Part shown: piece by piece, positions 1 through 5,968 of the stretch
How the letters are laid out: the number at the start of each line of letters is the position of its first letter
How positions within the stretch are numbered: position 1 is the first letter of the stretch
Assembly (NCBI GenBank): GCA_023441125.1
Contig: JAEZQV010000241.1
Location: forward strand, 1 to 6,616
From: Bacillota bacterium
Lineage (GTDB): Bacteria; Bacillota_C; Negativicutes; Sporomusales; Sporomusaceae
Length of the DNA: 6,616 nucleotides
Direction: 5' to 3'
The notes under the pieces: generated by a model
The model's input: the letters and a program-made list of their open reading frames with translations, nothing else
Databases searched by the model: none
What the model was told of the DNA's origin: nothing
Program-made: the position numbers and the translations under genes

Positions 1-233
1 CTCCAGGCTTCAGCGCCTTCGGTAATTTGGGACGGACCCACACTCACCCGGCCGCACTGCCCGGCTTCCCGGGCCAAATCAAACACCTTGCCTTTCAGGG
101 TTTGGACTTCCCGCCCTTCCGAATCCACAGTTTTAATCCTGACGCCCTCTCGATCAGTAATAGTGGCATAGCCGCCGGTGATACGGGCGATCGGTAAAAG
201 CGCCTGCAGCAAGCATTCAAGCAGTATAGGCAT
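1..233 (-). CDS. N-terminal part of an unrecognised protein, possibly a sensory/regulatory domain (cut by window edge)
   Basis: An open frame runs from ATG (233-231) to the window edge, giving the first 77 residues, beginning MPILLECLLQALLPIARITG. The start is supported by a strong Shine-Dalgarno (AGAGGAGG, complement of about 241-248) ending 7 nt before the ATG. The visible part has a short hydrophobic helix-like stretch (LLECLLQALLPIA), then GGYATITDREGVRIKTVDSEG, which resembles two beta strands with a turn, and later VSVGPSQITEGAEAW. From memory, similar 'GG-A-I-D--G-R' and 'GPS-----GA' patterns occur at the N-terminus of sigma-54-dependent regulators and chemoreceptor-like proteins of Negativicutes, so a ligand-sensing domain is possible. 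No catalytic or DNA-binding motif is in view, so the function is left open. The gene lies behind a promoter and terminator at 309-422, which suggests a regulated leader. Confidence 0.72.
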   Translation of the reverse strand, partial: MPILLECLLQALLPIARITGGYATITDREGVRIKTVDSEGREVQTLKGKVFDLAREAGQCGRVSVGPSQITEGAEAW

Positions 234-282
234 ACGAAATCCTCCTCTCTTGTAGTCAAAACCCCAGCCCTTACAACAAACG

Positions 283-296
283 TGCAACAGGTTGCA
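283..296. promoter_or_regulatory. 14-bp perfect palindrome, candidate operator of gene 1
   Basis: TGCAAC-AG-GTTGCA is a perfect 6-2-6 inverted repeat, 50 bp upstream of the start of gene 1 and downstream of the terminator hairpin at 309-345. The symmetry and the TGCAA/TTGCA arms are like sites of LacI-type repressors, but the centre is AG/CT rather than CG, and it misses three positions of the CcpA cre consensus. An operator role is inference only. Confidence 0.35.
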
Positions 297-308
297 GTCA
301 AATTAAAC

Positions 309-345
309 AAAAAAAGACTTTCTCACACCGTTTGCGAGAAAGTCT
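309..345 (-). terminator. Strong intrinsic terminator on the minus strand, in the leader of gene 1
   Basis: Read on the minus strand, AGACTTTCTC (345-336) pairs perfectly with GAGAAAGTCT (324-315) around an 11-nt loop. Seven Ts follow directly (complement of the A run 309-315). This 10-bp stem plus T run is a textbook rho-independent terminator. It faces gene 1 and lies about 75 bp before its start codon. No minus-strand gene lies upstream for it to terminate, so it ends either a short RNA started at the promoter 394-422 or acts as an attenuator for gene 1. Confidence 0.85.
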
Positions 346-393
346 ACTATGACTCAGCTAGATATATCGTATTAATCATTATGCTTTGTATCT

Positions 394-422
394 ATTGTAA
401 TGTACTATCAAATACCTGTCAA
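394..422 (-). promoter_or_regulatory. Near-consensus sigma-A promoter on the minus strand
   Basis: On the minus strand a perfect -35 TTGACA (422-417) is followed by a 17-bp spacer and TACAAT (399-394), a 5/6 match to the -10 consensus. Transcription would start near 387, giving an RNA of about 79 nt that ends at the terminator 309-345, or reading through into gene 1. It is the best promoter match I found in the window. Confidence 0.7.
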
Positions 423-513
423 GTAATTCACTTCACTTATGTCTACCTGCATTCCCCGCAATTCTTTCCTACTACAAAAATTGGTAAATTAATGTACCAT
501 CGTCGAAATTGAA

Positions 514-542
514 TTGCAATATCTGTAAATCGATTGTATAAT
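514..542 (+). promoter_or_regulatory. Candidate sigma-A promoter P1 of the HD-GYP gene
   Basis: TTGCAA (514-519, 4/6) is separated by 17 bp from a perfect TATAAT (537-542), about 90 bp before the start codon at 631. The surrounding DNA is very AT-rich, which raises the rate of chance matches, but the exact -10 and ideal spacing make it credible. Confidence 0.5.
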
Positions 543-570
543 TTACATATATTTACATTTTAGTTATTAT
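542..570 (+). promoter_or_regulatory. Candidate promoter P2 of the HD-GYP gene, overlapping a TTTACA direct repeat
   Basis: TTTACA (542-547, 5/6) is followed by 17 bp and TATTAT (565-570, 5/6). The -35 is also the first unit of a direct repeat: ATTTACAT occurs at 541-548 and again at 551-558, a 10-bp period. A further inverted copy, TGTAAAT, lies at 524-530. Direct repeats of TTTACA-like hexamers one helical turn apart are typical of OmpR/PhoB-family response-regulator sites such as Bacillus PhoP boxes. The regulator is unknown. Confidence 0.35.
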
Positions 571-630
571 ATCTTTTATTTATCAATAAAAAGTGCGAAC
601 GTTGGGTCAAAGCGGAGGGTTGTAAGGAGT

Positions 631-1734
631 ATGGCGACATTATTACTGACAAAGGCAGCACAGCCGGGTATGGTTACCGCCGAGGAAGTATGGCAGAAAA
701 ACCAGCTGATCCTGCAAGAAAACACGGTACTGACGGCCAATGTTATTCATCGCCTGGTCAGGTGGGGCATTCAAACCATTCAGGTCAAAGAGACTGCCAA
801 AGACGGTACTGCCGGGGAACATAGCCGGCTGACCGTAGTAAAAGCAGCCCTGGAGGAAGACGATTTTGTATTTTTACAGCAATATACCAAGGCCGTAAAA
901 TTAACCGACAAACTATTCGTACATATGCGGACAAATGAAACTCTGCCCTATGAGGCGTTTCGTGAATTGGCTACGCTCAGCCTGAATCAGTTGTCCCAGC
1001 GGCGCTCTGTTCTGGCTAACCTCTACACAGCAAAACCATTTATCGACTACACCAGCCGCCACGCTGTAGATACCGGCATCATAGCAGGCGCACTGGGATC
1101 ATGGCTTGGCCTGCCTGTTGACCAGGTAAAAATGCTGATACTAAGCGGGCTGTTACACGATATCGGTAAAACGCGGCTTCCCCGGTCAATACTGGAAAAA
1201 CCGGGCAGGCTCACCCCCACAGAGCTGGAAAACATGAAACTGCATACGGTGTATGGCTACTACCTGGCAAACAAGACGCCGGCGGTGCCGACCGCAGTGC
1301 AATCTGCAATATTGCAGCATCATGAGCGGGAAAATGGCGAAGGCTACCCCCAGAAGCTGCTTGCCCACAGTATCCATACCTATGCCAAAATAGTAGCCGT
1401 GGCCGATGTGTATAATGCCATGACCACCGAACGGGTATTTCAAAAAAGCGTAACGCCGTTTACCGCCCTGGAAACATTGTTCAATGATATGTATGTACGC
1501 CTTGACAAAAAATGCTGTATGCTCCTGATCAGAAATATCTGCCATACCTTGCTGGGGGCCACTGTCCTGTTAAGTGACGGCAGCCAGGCGGAGGTTGTGC
1601 ATTTTCCCCACTTTATGTCGGCGAAACCAACGGTAATCCGCAGAAACGGCCAGGTGATTGATTTACATTTTAATAACCGCCTTTCCGTCGTGGAGGTATT
1701 AACGTTTCGCGAACGACGCCGGCATTGTATCTGA
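631..1734 (+). CDS. HD-GYP domain protein, predicted cyclic-di-GMP phosphodiesterase
   Basis: The 367-aa product carries the HD-GYP hallmark residues: H144 (YTSRHAV), H176-D177 with K180 (HDIGK), H205, H230-H231, G238-Y239-P240 in HHERENGEGYP, and D259 in ADVYNAM. These match the metal ligands and GYP signature of enzymes that hydrolyse c-di-GMP to pGpG or GMP. The N-terminal 1-55 region (PGMV-AEEVW, VLTANVIHRLVRWGI) is the short module common before HD-GYP domains in Firmicutes. After about residue 295, LLGATVLLSDGSQAEVV is the usual C-terminal beta-rich tail. There is no receiver, PAS or membrane segment, so it is probably soluble and cytoplasmic. Start: ATG 631 is the first in-frame start with a nearby ribosome site, but the spacing is odd (AAGGAG ends 1 nt before ATG, GGAGGG ends 11 nt before). 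ATG 670 is a possible alternative. It ends in tandem stops TGA-TAG, followed by a terminator. Domain assignment is firm; activity and physiological role are inferred. Confidence 0.93.
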   Translation: MATLLLTKAAQPGMVTAEEVWQKNQLILQENTVLTANVIHRLVRWGIQTIQVKETAKDGTAGEHSRLTVVKAALEEDDFVFLQQYTKAVKLTDKLFVHMRTNETLPYEAFRELATLSLNQLSQRRSVLANLYTAKPFIDYTSRHAVDTGIIAGALGSWLGLPVDQVKMLILSGLLHDIGKTRLPRSILEKPGRLTPTELENMKLHTVYGYYLANKTPAVPTAVQSAILQHHERENGEGYPQKLLAHSIHTYAKIVAVADVYNAMTTERVFQKSVTPFTALETLFNDMYVRLDKKCCMLLIRNICHTLLGATVLLSDGSQAEVVHFPHFMSAKPTVIRRNGQVIDLHFNNRLSVVEVLTFRERRRHCI

Positions 1735-1745
1735 TAGCAGCAAAT

Positions 1746-1785
1746 AAAATTCCCCGTTCGCAAGGTAAGCAAACGGGGAATTTTT
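1746..1785. terminator. Bidirectional intrinsic terminator between the HD-GYP gene and dapA
   Basis: AAAATTCCCCGTT (1746-1758) pairs perfectly with AACGGGGAATTTT (1772-1784) around a 13-nt loop. On the plus strand five Ts (1781-1785) close the structure, and on the minus strand the complement of 1746-1749 gives a T run continued by ATTTG. It lies in the 57-bp gap between two convergent stop codons, so it can serve both genes. Confidence 0.88.
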
Positions 1786-1791
1786 CTGTGC

Positions 1792-2670
1792 TTAGAGTAA
1801 GCCGTACGCTTTCATTTCCTGGCGCAGAAGCTCCAGATTGCTGTCACTGAGCTCGGTTAACGGCATCCGGCATTTACCGACCTCAAACCCCAGCAGTTTT
1901 ACTGCCGCTTTGACCGGGATAGGGTTTACTTCACTAAACAGGGCTTTGATGAGATTAAGTGTTTTAAGCTGCAGCTTGGTAGCGCCCTTAATATCTCCCG
2001 CGAAAAATTTCGCCACCATGGCATGCGTATCTTGCGGAATAACATTGGCCATGGTCGAAATAACGCCTTTTCCCCCCAGGGACAATACCGGCAGAATATT
2101 GCCGTCTTCACCGGAATACACCGCAAAGTCCTCACCGCACAAATTAATTACATCCCCGACCTGGCCGAGATTGCATTCTTTTACCGCAATAATATTATCC
2201 AGGGCGGCTAAGTCTTTAATGGTCTCGGGATTCAGATTCAGGTTGGTCCGGCTGGGCACATTATATAAGATGATGGGAATCTTGACACAGTTGGCGATCG
2301 CTTTAAAATGTTCGTACAGACCTTTTTGCGTGGCTTTATTGTAATAGGGAGTAACCGATAATATGCCGTCAGCGCCTACCGCTTCGGACGCTTTGGTTAA
2401 TTCAAGGGCATGCCGGGTGTCGTTGCTGCCCGCGCCGGCAATAACCGGTACCCGCTTGCCGACCGTTTCCACCGCAAATTTGATAACGGCAATATGCTCG
2501 TCATCAGGCATGGTAGAGGCCTCGCCGGTGGTGCCACAGATTACAATGGCATCTGAGCCGCCTTTAATTTGAAACTCAATCAGTTTGGCTAATGACTCAT
2601 AATCAACGCCATCATCGGTAAAGGGAGTGACAACAGCTACTGCAGAACCGATAAACAATGGTTTTTTCAT
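1792..2670 (-). CDS. dapA: 4-hydroxy-tetrahydrodipicolinate synthase (DapA)
   Basis: The 292-aa protein has the usual length of DapA and all its landmarks. It condenses pyruvate with aspartate-4-semialdehyde, the first committed step to diaminopimelate and lysine. It is a cytoplasmic TIM-barrel class I aldolase. Visible residues: T47-T48 in GTTGEAS, Y110 in VTPYYN, Y136 and R141 in LYNVPSRT, and K164 in AVKEC as the Schiff-base lysine. Each sits three positions after its E. coli counterpart (T44, T45, Y107, Y133, R138, K161). R141, which in DapA binds the semialdehyde carboxylate, argues against N-acetylneuraminate lyase or another family aldolase. Start ATG 2670 is preceded by a modest site (AAAGGCGG, 10 nt upstream). 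No other lysine-pathway gene is next to it, so it appears to be a stand-alone unit with its own promoter. I see no lysine riboswitch in its short leader. Confidence 0.95.
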   Translation of the reverse strand: MKKPLFIGSAVAVVTPFTDDGVDYESLAKLIEFQIKGGSDAIVICGTTGEASTMPDDEHIAVIKFAVETVGKRVPVIAGAGSNDTRHALELTKASEAVGADGILSVTPYYNKATQKGLYEHFKAIANCVKIPIILYNVPSRTNLNLNPETIKDLAALDNIIAVKECNLGQVGDVINLCGEDFAVYSGEDGNILPVLSLGGKGVISTMANVIPQDTHAMVAKFFAGDIKGATKLQLKTLNLIKALFSEVNPIPVKAAVKLLGFEVGKCRMPLTELSDSNLELLRQEMKAYGLL

Positions 2671-2747
2671 TACTAAATAACCGCCTTTTATTTTTTATAT
2701 TTCGTTAATTTAAATCAGAATAACCGGACGCAAAAATGGATTAACAC

Positions 2748-2777
2748 ATTATATATTATTTTATCTTAAAGATGCAA
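2748..2777 (-). promoter_or_regulatory. Candidate dapA promoter
   Basis: On the minus strand a perfect TATAAT (2753-2748) lies 18 bp after TTGCAT (2777-2772, a weak -35). The start point would be near 2741, leaving a leader of about 70 nt before the dapA ATG. The -35 overlaps the foot of the upstream gene's terminator, which would insulate dapA from read-through. The area is AT-rich, so the match is not conclusive. Confidence 0.45.
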
Positions 2778-2814
2778 AACTCCTGCCAAATTGAACAAAA
2801 TTTAGCAGGAGTTT
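2776..2814 (-). terminator. Terminator of the FAD/Fe-S dehydrogenase gene
   Basis: AAACTCCTGC (2777-2786) pairs with GCAGGAGTTT (2805-2814). The stem continues after one mismatch with AAATT (2788-2792) and AATTT (2799-2803) around a 6-nt loop. It lies about 40 bp past the stop codon at 2854-2856. On the minus strand only four Ts follow (complement of 2776-2779), a weak T run, but the stem is long. Confidence 0.65.
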
Positions 2815-2853
2815 CTTATAAATTATCTGCCGGCCGGTTAGCCGGCTTAGGTG

Positions 2854-5721
2854 TTAACCAGGGATTTTTTCCAAGGCGCACCTGTCAACCAGGTAGGCGA
2901 TAGATTGATAGCTGATACCGCTTTTGTCCGCCAGGCCAATTTCGCAGGTCCGGCTGTTGGAATAGCCGCAGCCGCATTCGGCCGGGATGGCTTCCTTTAA
3001 ATGAGCCAGCGCCGATTCATTGAGTTCCGGAACTTCGAAGCCTTTGTCACCGGCAAAGCCACAGCATTTCACTTTTTCCGGCAGGATTACCTTGGCCGCA
3101 CACGCTTCGGCGATCGCCCGGAATTTTTCCGTAAGCCCCATTTTGGTCGCACTGCAGGTGACATGCACCGCAACGGTTTCCGGTGATTTTACAAGCTCCA
3201 GTTCGCCAAGCAGATAATCGTGAATAAATTCAACCGTATCCAGAAGCGTGAGCCGCTTATCCATCACGCGCTTCATCCGGTATACACACGGGCTGGTGTC
3301 GCATAGTACCGGGTATTCGCCGTTATTGCTGCAGGTCAGCAGTACTTTTTCCAGAGCGGCGCTCATTTCATCGGCCGCCTCAAAATAGCCTTTGCTTTCG
3401 AGTGGCATGCCACAGCACAAATCAGCCATATCAGGCGGGAAAATGACGGTATAGCCGGCTTTCTTAAGCAGCGACAGCATGACCTGATGCAGCGACCGCT
3501 GGTCTTTATCCGCCTTAGCCGGTCCCATAGTGCGGCTCACGCAGCTGGGGAAATACACAATTTTGCGGCCGGAATTTTGCGCGGCCGGCGTCAATTCCAC
3601 CCTGGCGCTGGCTTTGGGCAGCCACTTATTCCATTGGGGCACCCGGCCGCCGCTAACAGAACGGGCTGTTTTGGCCACAGCAGCAAAGGCACAGGTACCC
3701 AGCGCGGTATGCGCCAGGTGAGCGCCGGCCAAGCCGAGTTTTGCCAGCGAGGTCACCCCGCCGAAGTGTTCCGCCACAAATTTGGCCAGCCTGCGCCCCC
3801 GGGCTGAAGTCTGCCTGGAACGCAGGTGCTTGGTGAAACTGCCGGTATTGATGGCCAGCGGGCAAGTGGTTTGGCACAGACCGTCGGCCGCACAGGTTTC
3901 CTCGCCAAAGTAGGCGTAATCGCGCTCCAGCCGGCGCAGCCGTTCACTTGCGGTACCGGCGGCGCGCAGCAAGGCAATCTCCCGCTGAACGGCAATGCGC
4001 TGCCGTGGGCTACTGGTTAAATGCAGCGACGGACAGTTAATTTCGCAAAAGCCGCATTCCATGCATTTGTCGACTATTTCATTGACCGCTGGCATTAGTT
4101 TTAAATTTTCCAGATATACATTGGGGTTAGCGGTAATCACCACATCCGGATTGAGCAAGTTCTCCGGATCAAAAACATGCTTGATGGCCCGCATGTAGGT
4201 ATAAGCTTTTTGCCCCCATTCCAGTTCTACGAACGGCGCCATATTCCGGCCGGTGCCGTGTTCGGCCTTGAGCGAGGCGTCAAACCGCTCGACCGCCATG
4301 CCGCATACGTCGTTGATAAAATCCTGGTACCGTTTGACATCAGCCGGCCCGTCAAAGGTCTGGGTAAAAACAAAGTGGACATTGCCATCCAGCGCATGAC
4401 CATAAATAATCCCGTCCTGGTAACCGTGCCGGTTCATGCACTCCCGCAAAGCCAGGACGGCGTCGGCCAGCAGTTCCTTGGGGAAGGCAATATCTTCAAT
4501 GATAACCGACGTTCCCTGCCGGCGTATCCCCCCAACAGCAGGGAAAATGCCGGAGCGGATTTTCCACAACTGCTCGTACTCAGCCCGGACATCAGTAAAG
4601 GTAATGGGGAAAACAACCGGAATATCCGCCAGGCGGTTCACCGTGTCTTTAATGCTCTCCTCCAGGGCGGCCCGGTCCAGCGCCCTGATTTCCACCAGCA
4701 GCGCCGTCGCCTCTTCATCCAGTGTTTTTAAATAGGCCGGCATGCCGGCATTATCTTCGACCGATCTGAGCGAGGTCCGGTCCAGTAACTCGGCGGCGGC
4801 TACCAACGGCCGCTCCAGCCGCATTACGGCGAGGCAGGCCTGTTTAATGTCCGGAAAAATCATGAGCGCCGAAGCCTTATGGGCATGCTCAACAACGGTT
4901 TTATAAGTTACACCGGCAATAAAGCCCAGTGTTCCTTCCGAACCAATCATCAGGTGGCTGATAATATCAATAGGATGATGATAATCGATAAATGCATTGA
5001 TGCCATACCCGGTCGTATTTTTGATTTTGAATTTGCGGGCAATCGTCTCTTTAAGCTGGGGATCGGCGTTAATTTCGTCCCGCATGTTCTCTAGCGCGGT
5101 TATCCATTGCGGATGATTGGCGATAAATAAGCGGCAAGAGTCAGGATCAGCCGTATCCAGCAGCGAGCCGTCGGCAAAGATGATCTTCATGGCCGCGATC
5201 GTTTTATAGCTGTTGTCGGCCGTTCCACAGCACATGCCGCTGGCATTGTTGGCGGCAATACCGCCAATCATGGCATAATTGATGGAAGCCGGGTCCGGTC
5301 CTATCTTCCGGGCATACGGCTTTAAATAATAATTGGCCTCTGCCCCTAAAATTCCGGGTTCCAGCATGATGGTTTCACCCTGATCGTCAATCTGGTACTG
5401 ACTCCAGCCCCCGGCCATGAGCAGCAGTACCGAATCGGTAAGCGCCTGCCCGGACAAGCTTGTGCCGGCAGCGCGAATCGTGACAGGCGTGTTCAGCCGA
5501 CCGGCAATTTTGAAAATAGCCGCAACCTCTTTTGCTGTCCTGATCTTGACAACCAGTTTGGGCGTAATACGGTAGAGGCTGGCATCTACGCCATAAGCCA
5601 GGGTTCGGATGGGATCGGCAAAAATATGCTGGGGCGGAATAAAACGCGCTATCTCCTGATAAAACTGCTGGTAGTTGTCCGGAAGAGCTAAAATATCCCC
5701 TTTGTCTGTATGCATACTCAT
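2854..5721 (-). CDS. Fused FAD-linked oxidase / Fe-S 2-hydroxyacid dehydrogenase (GlcD-GlcF-like; D-lactate or D-2-hydroxyglutarate type)
   Basis: This chain of 955 aa joins a flavin oxidase to an iron-sulfur electron-transfer module. Positions below count from the GTG at 5733; subtract 4 for the ATG 5721 start. The FAD-binding part spans about 40-280 (RAAGTSLSGQALTDS 87-101, GPDPASINYAMIGGIAANNA 145-164, GSEGTLG 264-270). The FAD-oxidase C-terminal domain runs to about 530, with YGHALDGNVHF (444-454) and EHGTGR (491-496), expected metal and substrate ligands. Next is a ferredoxin-like part: C557-x2-C560-x2-C563-x3-C567-P, then C614-x2-D617-x2-C620-x3-C624-P. Two cysteine-rich CCG domains follow (C731...C773-C774-G and C860...C890-C891-G), as in GlcF, LutA and HdrB. 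Such enzymes oxidise D-2-hydroxyacids and pass electrons to quinones or other carriers. The substrate cannot be read from sequence. ATG 5721 is preferred because the GTG at 5733 lies inside the ribosome site AAGGCAGGTG. No lactate permease or etf gene adjoins it. Confidence 0.92.
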   Translation of the reverse strand: MSMHTDKGDILALPDNYQQFYQEIARFIPPQHIFADPIRTLAYGVDASLYRITPKLVVKIRTAKEVAAIFKIAGRLNTPVTIRAAGTSLSGQALTDSVLLLMAGGWSQYQIDDQGETIMLEPGILGAEANYYLKPYARKIGPDPASINYAMIGGIAANNASGMCCGTADNSYKTIAAMKIIFADGSLLDTADPDSCRLFIANHPQWITALENMRDEINADPQLKETIARKFKIKNTTGYGINAFIDYHHPIDIISHLMIGSEGTLGFIAGVTYKTVVEHAHKASALMIFPDIKQACLAVMRLERPLVAAAELLDRTSLRSVEDNAGMPAYLKTLDEEATALLVEIRALDRAALEESIKDTVNRLADIPVVFPITFTDVRAEYEQLWKIRSGIFPAVGGIRRQGTSVIIEDIAFPKELLADAVLALRECMNRHGYQDGIIYGHALDGNVHFVFTQTFDGPADVKRYQDFINDVCGMAVERFDASLKAEHGTGRNMAPFVELEWGQKAYTYMRAIKHVFDPENLLNPDVVITANPNVYLENLKLMPAVNEIVDKCMECGFCEINCPSLHLTSSPRQRIAVQREIALLRAAGTASERLRRLERDYAYFGEETCAADGLCQTTCPLAINTGSFTKHLRSRQTSARGRRLAKFVAEHFGGVTSLAKLGLAGAHLAHTALGTCAFAAVAKTARSVSGGRVPQWNKWLPKASARVELTPAAQNSGRKIVYFPSCVSRTMGPAKADKDQRSLHQVMLSLLKKAGYTVIFPPDMADLCCGMPLESKGYFEAADEMSAALEKVLLTCSNNGEYPVLCDTSPCVYRMKRVMDKRLTLLDTVEFIHDYLLGELELVKSPETVAVHVTCSATKMGLTEKFRAIAEACAAKVILPEKVKCCGFAGDKGFEVPELNESALAHLKEAIPAECGCGYSNSRTCEIGLADKSGISYQSIAYLVDRCALEKIPG

Positions 5722-5730
5722 AAATATACA

Positions 5731-5740
5731 CACCTGCCTT
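5731..5740 (-). promoter_or_regulatory. Ribosome binding site that fixes the dehydrogenase start
   Basis: On the minus strand AAGGCAGGTG (5740-5731) resembles AAGGAGGTG with one inserted C. It ends 9 nt before ATG 5721. The alternative upstream GTG (5733-5731) is part of this site and has no ribosome site of its own, while ATG 5715 is further away. Confidence 0.55.
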
Positions 5741-5744
5741 TATG

Positions 5745-5759
5745 TTCTCTTGTTGAGAA
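5745..5759. repeat. 15-bp inverted repeat in the dehydrogenase leader
   Basis: TTCTC-TTGTT-GAGAA is a perfect 5-5-5 inverted repeat, 24 bp upstream of the dehydrogenase start. It could be a repressor site or a small RNA hairpin next to the ribosome site. Its short arms make chance occurrence possible. Confidence 0.3.
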
Positions 5760-5766
5760 TATTGTC

Positions 5767-5779
5767 AATTCATTGAATT
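5767..5779. repeat. 13-bp palindrome sharing a core with 5903-5914
   Basis: AATTCA-T-TGAATT is a perfect 6-1-6 palindrome 46 bp upstream of the dehydrogenase start. Its core AATTCATT recurs, on the other strand, in the palindrome GTAAT-GA-ATTAC at 5903-5914, about 135 bp away. A pair of related symmetrical sites between divergent genes is what an operator pair looks like, though the AT-rich context weakens the case. Confidence 0.3.
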
Positions 5780-5862
5780 TATTCGCTAAAAATGTCAGAA
5801 AACCTTCTGGTATACATCCTCTCTAAATAATTTTATTCTGTAGAGATTGATTATAAACAGCA

Positions 5863-5898
5863 ACAAAGCCTCCGCCCACATATAAGCGGAAGCTTTGT
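5863..5898. other. Stable hairpin in the divergent spacer
   Basis: ACAAAGC-C-TCCGC (5863-5875) pairs with GCGGA-A-GCTTTGT (5886-5898), 12 base pairs with one C/A mismatch and a 10-nt loop. Neither side has a real T run (plus strand continues CTATGTAATG; minus strand TGCTGTTTATAA), so it is a poor terminator in both directions. It could be a structured leader of the dehydrogenase mRNA or a degenerate terminator. Confidence 0.45.
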
Positions 5899-5933
5899 CT
5901 ATGTAATGAATTACCATGAGAAAAAATCGGCAA

Positions 5934-5950
5934 GTTAAGAAATTCTTAAG
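5934..5950 (+). promoter_or_regulatory. Direct-repeat box GTTAAG-N5-CTTAAG, candidate response-regulator site
   Basis: GTTAAG (5934-5939), five bases, then CTTAAG (5945-5950) gives TTAAG repeats with an 11-bp period. The same bases also form a perfect 7-1-7 palindrome (5935-5949). The arrangement equals the known PmrA/BasR-type box (YTTAAG-N5-YTTAAG) except for G instead of a pyrimidine at the first base. It lies 21 bp upstream of the -10 at 5972-5977, where an activator would replace a missing -35. Binding by an OmpR-family protein is inferred. Confidence 0.5.
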
Positions 5951-5968
5951 CATTTATCCTGAAAAGTT

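Larger units (their letters stand above)
234..630. other. Divergent AT-rich intergenic region
   Basis: This 397-bp spacer separates the minus-strand gene 1 from the plus-strand HD-GYP gene. Its contents are listed separately: a 14-bp palindrome (283-296), a minus-strand terminator (309-345), a minus-strand promoter (394-422) and two plus-strand promoter candidates (514-570). A plus-strand frame at 282-512 runs through the terminator and promoter. It has a GTG start and no good ribosome binding site, so I do not treat it as a gene. Confidence 0.7.

Noticed and set aside
282..512. 76-aa plus-strand open frame in the spacer
   Set aside because: It starts with GTG without a ribosome site, runs through the terminator hairpin and the promoter on the other strand, and its product has no recognisable features.
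543..630. Possible c-di-GMP riboswitch before the HD-GYP gene
   Set aside because: The leader is too short and AT-rich, and the conserved GEMM-type blocks are not present.
2671..2741. Possible lysine riboswitch upstream of dapA
   Set aside because: The predicted leader is only about 70 nt, with no multi-helix structure or terminator inside it, far below the size of the lysine riboswitch.
4177..4731. 184-aa plus-strand open frame opposite the dehydrogenase
   Set aside because: It is antisense to well-conserved flavin-domain coding sequence. The GC-rich codons of the real gene leave long open antisense frames, and no ribosome site was seen.
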